Made by a program: the position numbers and the translations under genes. A model generated the notes under the pieces. The model was not told the origin of the DNA. It did no database searches and was given only the letters and a program-made list of their open reading frames with translations. A DNA stretch of 64,000 bases from Salinarimonas ramus (GTDB taxonomy: Bacteria; Pseudomonadota; Alphaproteobacteria; Rhizobiales; Beijerinckiaceae), in contig NZ_BMMF01000001.1 of assembly GCF_014645695.1 (NCBI RefSeq), positions 410,934 to 474,933 on the forward strand, given 5' to 3'. Positions 25,653 to 35,083 of this stretch are shown here, piece by piece (position 1 is the stretch's first letter; every line of letters begins with the position of its first letter).

Positions 25653-26624
25653 ATGGGGAGCACCTCGGCCCAGGCGGGGACGAAAAATCTCGATCTGCGC
25701 CTGCTTCACCAATACGTCACGATCTGCCGCCAGCCGACCCTCGCCGCGGCAGCGGCTGCACTCGGCGTGAGCAAGCCGGCGGTGTCGCAGATCGTGGCGC
25801 GCCTGGAAGGCGAGCTCGGCGTCGCGCTCTTCGAGCGCAGCCGCGCGGGAATGCGTCTCCTGCCCGCGGGGCGCCGCCTGCTCGACCTCGCCCAGACCAT
25901 CATCGAGGACGAGCGCGATGCGCTGGCCGAGATGCGCGGTTTTCGGGAGCATGCCATCCCCCGCCTGCGCGTCTACGTGATGGAGAGCCTCTCGCCCTTG
26001 ATCATAACGGCGCTCTACGCGGCGCTCGCGGACGCGGTGGGTGCGCTCTCGGTCGAATCCGGCCGCGGCGAGACCTGCGTGCCGGAATTCCTGCGCGGCG
26101 AGATCGACCTCATCGTCTCGACCGAGCTGTTCGAGGACATGGCGGACACGGTGGATGTCCATCTCCTGTGCCGCCAGGACCTCTGCCTCGTCGCGCCGCC
26201 GGCCGCGAGCGCCGCCTCCCTCGCCGAGCTCGCCGCGACGCTGCCTCTCGTACGGGCGCCCGACAATACGCGCATGCACGGCTCCATCGCCCGCTACCTC
26301 GCAGGACAGGGCGTGCGCCCGACGCGAGAGCTGAGCTGCAGGTCCCTGTCCGCGACGCTCGAGATCGTGTGCGCCGGTCGCGGCTGGGCCCTGCTGCCGC
26401 CGCTCGGCGCCGCATCCCTGCGCGATCGCCTCGACCTCGTGGCGATCAGCCCCCTGCCCGACCGCCCGCCGGTCCAGAAGGTCGCGCTCGCGGTGGATCG
26501 CGATCGCTTCCTCGAAATGCCGTCGACGGTCGCGGTCGCGTGCCGCGAGGCCTTGCGCGAGCACACGAGCCGGCTCAGGGCCGGGAGGACCGCCTCCGCG
26601 CTTGCGTCGGTGCAGGTCTATTGA
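25653..26624 (+). CDS. LysR family transcriptional regulator
   Basis: 323 residues. The N-terminal HTH (LRLLHQYVTICRQPTLAAAAAALGVSKPAVSQIVARLEGELG, roughly 15-56) is followed by FERSRAGMRLLPAGRRLLDLA and a periplasmic-binding-like effector domain. The start was placed at ATG 25653, 15 residues before the HTH; longer in-frame extensions read through the fossil ATPase tail. It converges on the amidase gene with a 7-base overlap of the coding ends. Probable target: the amidase/dipeptide-transporter operon, though its promoter lies 8 kb away at 33844, so other targets are possible. Confidence 0.88.
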   Translation: MGSTSAQAGTKNLDLRLLHQYVTICRQPTLAAAAAALGVSKPAVSQIVARLEGELGVALFERSRAGMRLLPAGRRLLDLAQTIIEDERDALAEMRGFREHAIPRLRVYVMESLSPLIITALYAALADAVGALSVESGRGETCVPEFLRGEIDLIVSTELFEDMADTVDVHLLCRQDLCLVAPPAASAASLAELAATLPLVRAPDNTRMHGSIARYLAGQGVRPTRELSCRSLSATLEIVCAGRGWALLPPLGAASLRDRLDLVAISPLPDRPPVQKVALAVDRDRFLEMPSTVAVACREALREHTSRLRAGRTASALASVQVY

Positions 26625-28249
26625 CCGCGCGGCGACACGCGGAAGGTCGCGATCGCGCCGTCGAACAGCGACGAGGGCCTCGGGACGGCGGCCCCCGCGG
26701 CGGCGCTGCGCGTCAGGCCGCGCGCGTAGTCCGCGGCCGCGATCGCGTCGAGCGGCAGGCCGTGGAGGCGCGCGAAGCCCTCTGCCGCAACCTCGTCCCC
26801 CGGCGCCACGGGCTCGGGCTCCAGCGTGATCGGCGGATACGTGCGCGGGTCCGTTCCGAGGTCGATCCGGGGACGACGCCGCGCGTCCGCGAGCGCGAGA
26901 TCGACCGCGTGCGCGATGCGCAGCACGACGGCCTCGCCGAAATACGGCCCGACGACCTGCGCGCTCGTCGGCAGCCCTGCGGCGTCGAAGCCGGTGGGCA
27001 GCGCGTGCGCGGGATGCCCGGAAAGGCTGAAGACGGCCGTCGTCGAGCCCGCCATGAAGGCGCGCACCGCGTCGGGGTCGCGATAGCTGGGAGCCGTCGC
27101 GAAGGTCGTCGGCAAGATCAGTGCGTCGCAACGCTCGAACAGCGCGTCGATCCCGCGCGCGAGCTCGGCGCGGCGTCGCAGCGCGGCGAGATAGTCGACG
27201 GCGCGGATGGTCACGCCCGTCGTGAGCGCCTCGCGCACCTCCCGGCCGATCGCCGCCGGATCGGCACGGAAATCGGCCTCGTGGGCGCAGGCCCGTTCGG
27301 ACCCGCTGATCAGCGTCGTCGTCTCCCGGTAGCGGGCGAGCGGCTCCGGGAGAGCGGCCTCGACGATCGTCGCCCCCTCTTCGGCGAGCGATGCCGCGAG
27401 CGCGTCGAGACCGGCGGCGACGGCCGGCGCGAGCGTCGCACCGGGTATCTCCCGGACGAGCCCGATGCGCAGCCCCGCGACGCCTTCCGAGAGCGCCGCC
27501 TCGTAATCCGGGACCGAGACATCGACGGTCGCGGGATCGCGCGGATCGACGCCGGCGAGCGCCTGGAGCACGATGGCGCAGTCGCGCGCAGAGCGCGCCA
27601 GGGGCCCGATCACGTCGAGCGACCAGCTGTTGGGCAGGACGCCGTAGCGGCTCAGCAGGCCGTAGGTGGGCTTGAGCCCGTGCAAGCCGCAGGCCGCGGC
27701 AGGCACGCGGATCGAGCCCCCGGTGTCCGAGCCGAGCGCATAGGTGGCGAGCCCGGCGGCGACGGCGGCGGCGGATCCGGTGGAGGAGCCGCCCGGGAAG
27801 TGGTCGGGCGCCCATGGGTTGCGGGCATGCGGCCGGGCCGCGTCGTGGAACTGGACGCCGAGCCCGGTGCCGTATTCCCAGGTGGCGAGCTTGCCCGTCA
27901 GCACGCCGCCGGCGGCCCGGAGCCGCGCCACGGCCGCAGCGTCGAAGCCGGCGATCATGCCCTGCAGCCGCCGCGCGTTCGCGGTCGTGGGCAGGTCCCT
28001 CGTGGCATAATTGTCCTTGACGGCGAAGGGGATGCCGGCGAGCGGCGTTTCCCCCACCCTTGCCGCCGCCTCGCGCGCGGCGCGGCGCGCACCCGGCGCG
28101 TCGACGGCGATGTAGGCGTCGAGGAGCGGGTCGATCCGCGCGATGCGCGCGAGCGTCGCCTCCACGAGCTCCTCGGGCGCGAGCGTGCCGTCCGCGAAGG
28201 CGCGGCGGGCCTCGGCGATGCCGAGATGGCAGATGTCGTCCTCCGTCAT
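26618..28249 (-). CDS. Amidase (amidase-signature family)
   Basis: 543 residues. The Ser-cisSer-Lys triad of amidase-signature enzymes is present: Lys78 in PFAVKDN, the GGSS pair at 155-156 in FPGGSSTGSAAAVAAG, and Ser179 in GSDTGGSIRVPAA. KPTYGLLSRYGVLP and GPLARSARDCAIVLQALAG also match. It should hydrolyse an amide in the cytoplasm. It ends the third dipeptide-type operon, overlapping the ATPase stop by ATGA, so it very probably acts on the imported compound. About 80 residues beyond the core (from DLGTDPRTYPPITLEPEP on) resemble the extra tail of allophanate/biuret-like amidases, but too weakly to name. Confidence 0.9.
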   Translation of the reverse strand: MTEDDICHLGIAEARRAFADGTLAPEELVEATLARIARIDPLLDAYIAVDAPGARRAAREAAARVGETPLAGIPFAVKDNYATRDLPTTANARRLQGMIAGFDAAAVARLRAAGGVLTGKLATWEYGTGLGVQFHDAARPHARNPWAPDHFPGGSSTGSAAAVAAGLATYALGSDTGGSIRVPAAACGLHGLKPTYGLLSRYGVLPNSWSLDVIGPLARSARDCAIVLQALAGVDPRDPATVDVSVPDYEAALSEGVAGLRIGLVREIPGATLAPAVAAGLDALAASLAEEGATIVEAALPEPLARYRETTTLISGSERACAHEADFRADPAAIGREVREALTTGVTIRAVDYLAALRRRAELARGIDALFERCDALILPTTFATAPSYRDPDAVRAFMAGSTTAVFSLSGHPAHALPTGFDAAGLPTSAQVVGPYFGEAVVLRIAHAVDLALADARRRPRIDLGTDPRTYPPITLEPEPVAPGDEVAAEGFARLHGLPLDAIAAADYARGLTRSAAAGAAVPRPSSLFDGAIATFRVSPRGQ

Positions 28250-29250
28250 GTCGAGACCTCCTGCGCGTGGGGGATGGCCGGCTCGAGCTCGCCGAGGCGC
28301 GCGCAGCGCACGCGATGGCTGGCGGAGAGCGCGGCGAGCTCGGGCACCGCGGCGCTGCAGCGCTCGATCGCGTGGTTGCAGCGGGGGGCGAAGCTGCAGC
28401 CCGGCGGAAGGGCGGAGAGCTCCGGCGGGCTGCCGTCGATCGGGACGAGCCGCGTGCCGACGAGATCCGACGTCACCACGGAGCGCAGCAGGCCGCGGGC
28501 ATAGGGATGCCCCGCGCGCCCCAGCACCTCCTCCGTGCTGCCGCGCTCGACGATGCGGCCGGCATACATGACGGCGACCTCGTCGGCGATCTCGCAGGCG
28601 ACGCCGACGTCGTGGGTGACGAACAAGGTCGCCATGCCGAGCTCCCGCTGGAGCTCGCGCAGCAGCAGCAGAACCTGGATCTGGACCGTCGCGTCGAGGG
28701 CGGTGGTCGGCTCGTCGGCGATGAGCACCTTCGGCCGGCAGGACAGGGCGAGCGCGATCATCGCCCGCTGCCGCAGCCCGCCGGAGAGCTCGTGCGGATA
28801 GGCCTGCAGCCGCCGCGCGGCGGAGGGCACCTGCACGAGCTCGAGCAGGTCGAGCGCACGGCGACGCGCGTCGGCCCAGCTTGCGCCCTCGTGCGCCCGC
28901 ACGGTCTCGGCGATCTGGTGGCCGATCGTGAAGGTGGGATCGAGCGCGGTGGCGGGCTCCTGGAAGATCATGGCGACGAGCGAGCCGCGGATGCGCGCGA
29001 GCTCGCGCTCGCGCAGGGCGAGCACGTCGACACCGTCGATGAGCACGCGCCCGGAGATCGTCGCGCTGCGCGGCACGAGCCGCATCAGCGCCCGCATGGT
29101 CATGCTCTTGCCGGAACCGGATTCGCCGAGCACGCACAGCACCTTGCCGGCCTCGAGGGAGAAGTCGACGCCGTGCAGGATCGTCACCGGTCCATCGGCG
29201 CCGCGCACGACGACGCGCAGGTCCGAGACCTGCACGAGCGGCTTGGACAT
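28246..29250 (-). CDS. Dipeptide-type ABC transporter ATPase, DppD-type
   Basis: Cytoplasmic ATPase, 334 residues from ATG 29250. Walker [21 protein letters not shown]-loop IFQEPATALDP, signature LSGGLRQR, Walker [12 protein letters not shown], switch THDVG; Cys block CSFAPRCNHAIERC. A GTG at 29292 would add 14 residues and give a GTGA overlap with the upstream ATPase stop, the joining style used elsewhere in this window, so the true start may be 29292. ATG was chosen because MSKPLVQVSDLRV is a standard N-terminus. Here the order is F then D, the reverse of the other two systems' D-F. Confidence 0.9.
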   Translation of the reverse strand: MSKPLVQVSDLRVVVRGADGPVTILHGVDFSLEAGKVLCVLGESGSGKSMTMRALMRLVPRSATISGRVLIDGVDVLALRERELARIRGSLVAMIFQEPATALDPTFTIGHQIAETVRAHEGASWADARRRALDLLELVQVPSAARRLQAYPHELSGGLRQRAMIALALSCRPKVLIADEPTTALDATVQIQVLLLLRELQRELGMATLFVTHDVGVACEIADEVAVMYAGRIVERGSTEEVLGRAGHPYARGLLRSVVTSDLVGTRLVPIDGSPPELSALPPGCSFAPRCNHAIERCSAAVPELAALSASHRVRCARLGELEPAIPHAQEVST

Positions 29251-29288
29251 GGCTGGGGGTGCGCCATCGAAGGGAGGAGAGATTTCGC

Positions 29289-30380
29289 TCACGAGACGAC
29301 TCCAGCATGCGCGGCGAACGGTGCGGCCTCGCCGGCGAGCGGGTGACCGGAGGCGGGATCGGCGGCGTGGCAGGCCACCGCGTGCGGCCCCTGCGCGAGC
29401 ATCGGCTCGATCCGCGCGCAGACGGCGTCGGCGATGGCGCAACGGGTGCGGAAGCGGCACCCGCTCGGCGGGTCGATGGGGCTCGGCGGATCTCCGGAGA
29501 GCGGCGCGTGCTCGCGTCGGCGCCGCGGATCCATGCTCGGCCGCGAGGCGAGCAGCGCCCGCGTGTAGGGGTGACGCGGCGCGTCGTAGATGTCCCGCAC
29601 GGGCCCGATCTCGACGACCTTGCCGAGATACATCACCAGCACGCGGTCGCTGACGTAGCGCACGACGTTGAGATCGTGGGAGATGAAGACGTAGGTCAGC
29701 GCCAGGCGCTCGCGCAGGTCCTGCAGGAGGTTGAGGATCTGCGCCTCGATGGACTTGTCGAGCGCCGAGACGGATTCGTCGAGGATCAGCAGGCGCGGCG
29801 ACATGGCGAGCGCGCGGGCGATGTTGACGCGCTGGCGCTGCCCGCCGGAGAGCTCGTGCGGGTAGCGCCCGGCGAAGACCAGCGGCGCGAGCCCCACGAG
29901 CCCGAGCGTCTCGTGTGCGAGCTCGCGGGCGACGGCGCGCCCCGCACCCGCCGCCCGCGGCCCGAAGGCGATCGTCTGCTCGAGGGTGAGGCGCGGGTTG
30001 AGCGAGGCGTGGCTGTCCTGGAAGACCATCTGCGCGGAGCGCTGGAGATCGCGCACGCTCATGCCGCCGCGCGAGCCGACCTCGAGCCCGTCGAAGACGA
30101 GCGTGCCGGCATCCTGGCGGGCCAGCTGCATCAGGAGGCGCGCCATGGTCGACTTGCCGCAGCCGGACTCGCCGACGACGCCCAGCGTCTCGCCCTTGGC
30201 GACGCGGAAGCCGACGCCGTCGACGGCGCGCACCACGGCGCCATCCTCGAGCGCGAAGTGCTTGACGAGGCCGTCGACGATGAGCAGCGGCTGGCGCGGT
30301 CCGCCGACGTCGGGCATCGGCGCGAGCAGCGCTTCCTCGGCCGGCGTGCGGCTGCGGGAGGGGAGAGCTCTCTGCAGCAC
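29289..30380 (-). CDS. Dipeptide-type ABC transporter ATPase, DppF-type
   Basis: Cytoplasmic ATPase, 363 residues. A 30-residue N-terminal extension precedes the ABC domain; Walker [16 protein letters not shown]-loop [12 protein letters not shown], signature LSGGQRQR, Walker [13 protein letters not shown] (Glu followed by Ser, where the other copies have Glu-Pro), switch ISHDLN. The oligo_HPY part has [14 protein letters not shown]. It lies 3 bases after the DppC-type gene. Confidence 0.92.
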   Translation of the reverse strand: MLQRALPSRSRTPAEEALLAPMPDVGGPRQPLLIVDGLVKHFALEDGAVVRAVDGVGFRVAKGETLGVVGESGCGKSTMARLLMQLARQDAGTLVFDGLEVGSRGGMSVRDLQRSAQMVFQDSHASLNPRLTLEQTIAFGPRAAGAGRAVARELAHETLGLVGLAPLVFAGRYPHELSGGQRQRVNIARALAMSPRLLILDESVSALDKSIEAQILNLLQDLRERLALTYVFISHDLNVVRYVSDRVLVMYLGKVVEIGPVRDIYDAPRHPYTRALLASRPSMDPRRRREHAPLSGDPPSPIDPPSGCRFRTRCAIADAVCARIEPMLAQGPHAVACHAADPASGHPLAGEAAPFAAHAGVVS

Positions 30381-30383
30381 GGG

Positions 30384-31268
30384 TCACTCCTTCACGTTGA
30401 GCGCGTGCCGCAACCCGTCCGTCATCGTGTTGAAGCACAGCGAGGTGAGGAAGATCATCGCGCCCGGGATGACGGCGTTGACGGGCGCGACGTAGACGCT
30501 CTGGCGCAGGCTCGAGAGCATGAGGCCCCATTCAGCGTCGGGAGGGCTGACGCCGAGGCCCAGGAAGCTCAGCCCCGAGGCGATGACGATGGAGATGCTG
30601 ATGAGGCTCGAGGCGTAGACCAGGATCGGCCCGGCCACGTTCTTCAGAACGTGCCCGACGACGATGCGCGTGGCGGAGGCGCCCGTCGCCACCGCAGCCT
30701 CGACGTAGGGCTGGGTGCGCACCTGCAGCGTCACGCTCTCCGCGACGCGCGCGATAGGCGGGATGAAGACGAGAGTGAGCGCGAGGAGCCCGTTGACGAG
30801 CCCGCCTCCGAGCGCGCCCGAGATCGCGACCGCGAGGAGGACGGACGGGAAGGCGTAGAACACGTCCATCCCGCGCATGATCGCGGAATTCACCCACCCT
30901 CCCGCGTAGCCGGCGAGGATGCCGAGGAAGCCCCCGATCAGCGTCGCCACGACGACGGGCGTGAAGCCCATGAACAGGGTCAGGCGCCCGCCCCAGATCA
31001 CCCGGCTGAGCAGGTCGCGACCCAGCTCGTCGGTGCCCAGCGGATGGCCCGGCGTCCCCGGCGGGCGCAGCCGATTGACGATGCTCGTGGCGTTGGGATC
31101 GGCGGGGGCGATCCAGGGAGCGAGGAGCGCCGCGAGCGCGACGACGAGGAGCACGCCGCCCGCGCCGAGGGTGATCGGGTCGTGCGCGAACCTGCGCCCC
31201 ATGTCCGCGAGGAAGCCGCGGGATCGGATCGGCGAGGCCGCCGCGAGGGTCTTCTGGTCGTGGATCAT
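30384..31268 (-). CDS. Dipeptide-type ABC transporter permease, DppC-type
   Basis: Inner-membrane permease, 294 residues. First helix LGAGGVLLVVALAALLAPWI; DppC signature HPLGTDELGRDLLSRVIWGG; EAA loop EAAVATGASATRIVVGHVLKN; C-terminal FNTMTDGLRHALN. It lies 3 bases after the DppB-type gene, and the next ATPase begins 3 bases after its own stop. Confidence 0.92.
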   Translation of the reverse strand: MIHDQKTLAAASPIRSRGFLADMGRRFAHDPITLGAGGVLLVVALAALLAPWIAPADPNATSIVNRLRPPGTPGHPLGTDELGRDLLSRVIWGGRLTLFMGFTPVVVATLIGGFLGILAGYAGGWVNSAIMRGMDVFYAFPSVLLAVAISGALGGGLVNGLLALTLVFIPPIARVAESVTLQVRTQPYVEAAVATGASATRIVVGHVLKNVAGPILVYASSLISISIVIASGLSFLGLGVSPPDAEWGLMLSSLRQSVYVAPVNAVIPGAMIFLTSLCFNTMTDGLRHALNVKE

Positions 31269-31271
31269 GGC

Positions 31272-32228
31272 TCAGCCGCTCCCGCGCCGGGCGCTGTTCA
31301 TGCGCGGATCGAGCGCCATCTGCAGGAGATCGACCGCGAGGTTGGCGAGGACGAAGAAGAGAGCCAGCACGAGCACCGTCCCCTGCATGAGGGGCAGGTC
31401 GCGCAGGAAGATCGCCGAGTTGAGCAGGTACCCGGACCCGGGCCACGCGAAGATCGTCTCGACGAGGATAGAGCCGCCGAGCAGATTCGCGAATTGCAGA
31501 CCCATGATCGCGAGGAGCGCGGGCGCCGCGTTCTTCGCCACGTGGAGGACGATCCAGGCCGCCGGCAGCCCCTTGGCCTCGAGCGCCTGGACGTATTCCT
31601 GCTGCAGCACCTCCGAGACGGCCGAGCGCACGGAGCGCGCGATCACGCCCGCCGGGACGGTGGCGAGCGTGATCGTCGGCAGGATCATGTGCTGCCACTG
31701 CCCGGCGAGGCCGGCATCGGGATGGCCCATGCCGGTCGCCGGCAGGAGCCCGAGCTCCACCGAGAACACGATCACGAGCACGATGCCGAGCCAGTACTGA
31801 GGCACGGACATCCCGGAGATGCCGATCGCGCTGATCGCCCTGTCGGAGGTCCGCCCCGCGCGATAGGCCGCGAGCGTGCCGAGCACCACGCCCGCGACGC
31901 ACGCGAGGACGATCGCACCGGCCGCGAGCCGCAGGGTGTTGGCCACCGCGGGCAGGACCTCCTCGATCACGGGCCGGCGCGTGGACAGCGCGAGCCCGAG
32001 ATCGCCGGTCGCGACGTTGCCGAGCCAGGTCAGATACTGGATCGGCAACGGCCGGTCGAACCCGTACGCGGCCCGGATCTGCGCCGCGATCTCCGGCGGG
32101 GTGTCGTCGGGGATCAGGGCGCTCGCCGGATCTCCGGGTGCCACGTGCACGAGGAGGAAGCAGACGAGCGAGACCCCGACGATGATCGGCACCGCGTAGG
32201 CGAGCCGATGGAGGACGAAGCGCAGCAT
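31272..32228 (-). CDS. Dipeptide-type ABC transporter permease, DppB-type
   Basis: Inner-membrane permease, 318 residues. MLRFVLHRLAYAVPIIVGVSLVCFLLVHVAPGDP is the classic DppB opening, including the HxAPGDP motif. RPLPIQYLTWLGNVATGDLG is the periplasmic block and LEAKGLPAAWIVLHVAKN the coupling loop. It begins 4 bases after the binding-protein stop, so unlike two other systems here there is no hairpin in between. Confidence 0.92.
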   Translation of the reverse strand: MLRFVLHRLAYAVPIIVGVSLVCFLLVHVAPGDPASALIPDDTPPEIAAQIRAAYGFDRPLPIQYLTWLGNVATGDLGLALSTRRPVIEEVLPAVANTLRLAAGAIVLACVAGVVLGTLAAYRAGRTSDRAISAIGISGMSVPQYWLGIVLVIVFSVELGLLPATGMGHPDAGLAGQWQHMILPTITLATVPAGVIARSVRSAVSEVLQQEYVQALEAKGLPAAWIVLHVAKNAAPALLAIMGLQFANLLGGSILVETIFAWPGSGYLLNSAIFLRDLPLMQGTVLVLALFFVLANLAVDLLQMALDPRMNSARRGSG

Positions 32229-32232
32229 CGGA

Positions 32233-33843
32233 TCACCCCGTCACGGAGACCGACGTCAGGTCGACGTACCAGTTCTGCGGCGCGACGAAGCCCGTGACGT
32301 TCGCCGCGAGCGCGCGCGGGTTCATGTCGTGGACGACGGTGATCCAGACGGACTGGTCGACGAGATATTCGTGCAGGCGTGCGATGGCCGCGTCGCGCTC
32401 GGCCGGGTCGAACGCCATCTGCGCCGCTCGCCCGAGCTCGTCGGCCTTCTCGTCGGAATAGAGCCCCCAATTGTTGCCGTCCGGCGGCGCGCGGTTGCTC
32501 ATGAAGGCGCTCATGAACCCGAAATCCGGGTCCTGGAAGGACCAGGAATTGTTGAGCCCGAAGGTGCCCTCGTTCTCCGCTCCGTCGGCGCGGGCACGCC
32601 GGCGCGCCCGCAGCGCCTCCCAGTCGACGACCTCGACCTCCACGGCGAAGCCCACGGCGTTGAGGTTCTCCTGGCAGATCTCGGACATGGGCATCGGCTG
32701 CATCTGCCCCGATCCCGCCTGCGAGGTCAGGAGCTTGATGCGGCACGGATTGTCCGGGCCGTAGCCCGCCTGCGCCATGAGGCGCCGCGCCTCCTCGGGA
32801 TCGTAGCGGACGTCGAAAGTCGGGCTGCCGAACCAGGGGCTCGTTTCCGCGACGAGACCCTTGGCGGGACGCGCGACGCCGCCGAGGAACTGCGCGATGC
32901 CCTCTCGGTCGATGGCGAGGTTCGCCGCGCGCCGCACGTCGATGTCGAGGAACGGCGAGCCTTCGTCGAAGCTCAGCCAGAACGGCCAGACGTGGGGGTA
33001 GACGTTCATCACGATCTGCGCGCCGGATTGCTCGATGCGAGGGATCGTGTCGGGCGGCGGCGCCTCCACCCAGTCGACCTGGCCCGACAGCAGCGCCGCG
33101 ACGCGGGTCGTGGGATCGGGCATCGCGTAGAGGACGAGCCGGTCGACCTTGGGGACGCGGTTCGGGTCCCAGTACGCGGCGTTCTTGACGAGCTCGGCGC
33201 GCTCGCGCGGAACCAGGTCGACGAGCTGGAACGGACCGGTCCCCGACGGCTGTGCGGCGAAGGCGGCCCAGTCGCCGCCGAGGGCCTCCCAATGCGCGCG
33301 CGACGACATGCCGATCCGGTCGACCTTGTAGAAGAACATCGAATCCGGGGTCGTCGTCGTGATCGCGACCGTGAGGTCGTCGAGCTTCTCGTAGGAGGCG
33401 ATGTTGGCGAGGAAGTTGCCGGCCTGGTTCGCCTGCGCCTGGTCGAATTGCGGCGCGTCGCGATTGGCGAGCTTCTCGAGGTTCCAGACGACGTCGTCGG
33501 CGGTGAAGGGCGCGCCGTCGTGGAAGACGACGCCCGGGCGCAGGCGGAAGGTCCAGACCGTCCCGCTCTCGTCGACCTCGTAGCTCTCCGCGAGAGAGGG
33601 CACCATCTCCGCCGTGGTCTCCCCCTGCGAGAGATCCCAGCGCAGCAGGCCGTCGTAGATCGTGTTCGTGATGAAGCGGATGCCCTCGGCGCCCTGTGTC
33701 GCCATGCCCGTGGTCTGAGGAATGTCGCTCAGCGTCATCGCGAGCCGCAGGACCGACTCGCCCTGAGCCCGCGCCGGCGCCGGCCGGATGCCGGCGAGGA
33801 CGCCGGCCGAGGCCCCGGCCTTGAGGAACGTGCGTCTATCCAT
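32233..33843 (-). CDS. ABC transporter substrate-binding protein, family 5 (Tat signal)
   Basis: Periplasmic SBP_bac_5 protein, 536 residues. The N-terminus MDRRTFLKAGASAGVLAG has a twin-arginine motif, with probable cleavage after RAQG, so it should be exported folded. TIYDGLLRWDLSQGETTAEMVPSLAESYEV, RPGVVFHDGAPFTADDVVWNLEKL, and RAANLAIDREGIAQFLGG are family blocks. It heads an operon of A-B-C-F-D-amidase. Because an amidase follows, the ligand may be a small amide or N-acyl compound. Confidence 0.9.
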   Translation of the reverse strand: MDRRTFLKAGASAGVLAGIRPAPARAQGESVLRLAMTLSDIPQTTGMATQGAEGIRFITNTIYDGLLRWDLSQGETTAEMVPSLAESYEVDESGTVWTFRLRPGVVFHDGAPFTADDVVWNLEKLANRDAPQFDQAQANQAGNFLANIASYEKLDDLTVAITTTTPDSMFFYKVDRIGMSSRAHWEALGGDWAAFAAQPSGTGPFQLVDLVPRERAELVKNAAYWDPNRVPKVDRLVLYAMPDPTTRVAALLSGQVDWVEAPPPDTIPRIEQSGAQIVMNVYPHVWPFWLSFDEGSPFLDIDVRRAANLAIDREGIAQFLGGVARPAKGLVAETSPWFGSPTFDVRYDPEEARRLMAQAGYGPDNPCRIKLLTSQAGSGQMQPMPMSEICQENLNAVGFAVEVEVVDWEALRARRRARADGAENEGTFGLNNSWSFQDPDFGFMSAFMSNRAPPDGNNWGLYSDEKADELGRAAQMAFDPAERDAAIARLHEYLVDQSVWITVVHDMNPRALAANVTGFVAPQNWYVDLTSVSVTG

Positions 33844-34255
33844 GTCCGATCTCCCCGCGGGTTGGGCGCACCACCCGGATCAGCGGTGCATCGCGAGGTG
33901 CGGCGCAAGCGTCGTGCCAGACGCTTACGTAGAGGGATTTCGAATGTTCGAAGCTGCTCTGGGAACTCTGATCATCAAAATAAAGTCTCCGATAGCCATT
34001 CAGGCGCAGAAAGCGCCATTGCAGCGTTAAGCGCTCGCTTAACACCCCGATGCGATCGGGCTTTCGTCTCGCCTCCCGCCATATACGGCCCGGCGAACAT
34101 CTGGATGCCAGAAACGAGATCTTCCGCGGTCCGGCACGACGAACGCCCATACGCGCGCCGATATGGGCGCCATGGCATGTGCCTTGCTGCCCGAGGGCGG
34201 CCGTCGGCGCGGGCTCCGACCCCGGAGCCCGGCACGGCGGCAAGGGGAGAACCAG
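33844..34255. promoter_or_regulatory. Divergent 412-base control region with several palindromes
   Basis: The region lies between the third dipeptide-type operon and the hydrolase at 34256. It contains TTCGAATGTTCGAA at 33939-33952, a perfect 18-bp palindrome GTTAAGCGCTCGCTTAAC at 34026-34043, and a small hairpin CCCGATGCGATCGGG at 34046-34060. An AT-rich patch (33970-33990) between them could hold a promoter. No open reading frame with coding character was seen inside. Which regulator binds is unknown. Confidence 0.5.
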
Positions 34256-35074
34256 ATGGCTCGCAACGTGAACGGACCGCTCTACTACGAGCGCATGGGG
34301 CGATCGGGCCCCGTCATCGCTTTCGTCCACCCCAATCCCATGGACCAGTCGTGCTGGATCTTCCAGACGGCGCACCTGTCGACCTGGTATCGATGCATCG
34401 CCATCGACATCCCGGGCTACGGACGCTCGCCGACCGCCGAGCGCGGCCTGACCATGGACGACATGGCGCAAGCCTGCTGGGAGGCGATCGACGACGCCTT
34501 CCCCGGGGAGGAGCCTGCGATCCTGGTGGGATGCTCGGTCGGCTCCTCCGTCGTCCCCTACATGCATCACCAGAAGCCCGAGCGCACGAAGGCGCTCGTC
34601 GTCTGCGGCACGGGCTATAATCCGGGCAAGGAATTCGCCGCTCGGCGCACCCGGCAGTACACCAAGTACGGCATCGACTTCCGTTGGGACTACACCTTTC
34701 AGGACTTCAGCCCGGCCTTTCGCCAGACGCCGATGGCGCACTACTTCGCCAACCTGTTCGCGGAACGAAACGCCTATGCGGACGTGACGACGATCCTCCA
34801 TCAGTTCGACGCGCTGGCGCAGCCCGACGCCGAGGATCATCACGAGCGGATCGCCTGCCCGATGATCGTCCTCACCGGCAGCGAGGACAATTCGCACCAG
34901 CGTGCCTTCGACCTGCAGGACCGGGTTCCCGGCTGCGAGCTGCGCGTCCTGCACGGAGCCGGTCACGCTTGCCAGATCGAGCAGCCCTGGCTGTTCAATC
35001 GGTTCATGATCGAGTTCCTGATGCGCCACGGGCTGTTTCCGGAGGGCCCGCGGCCGCTCTCGCCGGCCTTCTGA
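34256..35074 (+). CDS. Alpha/beta hydrolase
   Basis: 272 residues. Oxyanion motif HPNPMD near 25-30, nucleophile elbow GCSVGS with Ser94, acid residue in TGSEDN, His in GAGHACQIEQP. The ribosome site AAGGGGAGA precedes ATG 34256; an earlier in-frame start (34163) adds Arg-rich residues without a ribosome site. Family members are often C-C or ester hydrolases of ring-cleavage products, but no substrate can be named. It is divergent from the third dipeptide-type operon and converges on the MFS gene with 9 bases between. Confidence 0.87.
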   Translation: MARNVNGPLYYERMGRSGPVIAFVHPNPMDQSCWIFQTAHLSTWYRCIAIDIPGYGRSPTAERGLTMDDMAQACWEAIDDAFPGEEPAILVGCSVGSSVVPYMHHQKPERTKALVVCGTGYNPGKEFAARRTRQYTKYGIDFRWDYTFQDFSPAFRQTPMAHYFANLFAERNAYADVTTILHQFDALAQPDAEDHHERIACPMIVLTGSEDNSHQRAFDLQDRVPGCELRVLHGAGHACQIEQPWLFNRFMIEFLMRHGLFPEGPRPLSPAF

Positions 35075-35083
35075 GGCCTGCGC

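Noticed and set aside
29259..32297. A 1012-codon plus-strand frame
   Set aside because: Antisense to the third dipeptide-type transporter genes; a high-GC artefact rich in Arg/Asp/Glu without domain motifs.
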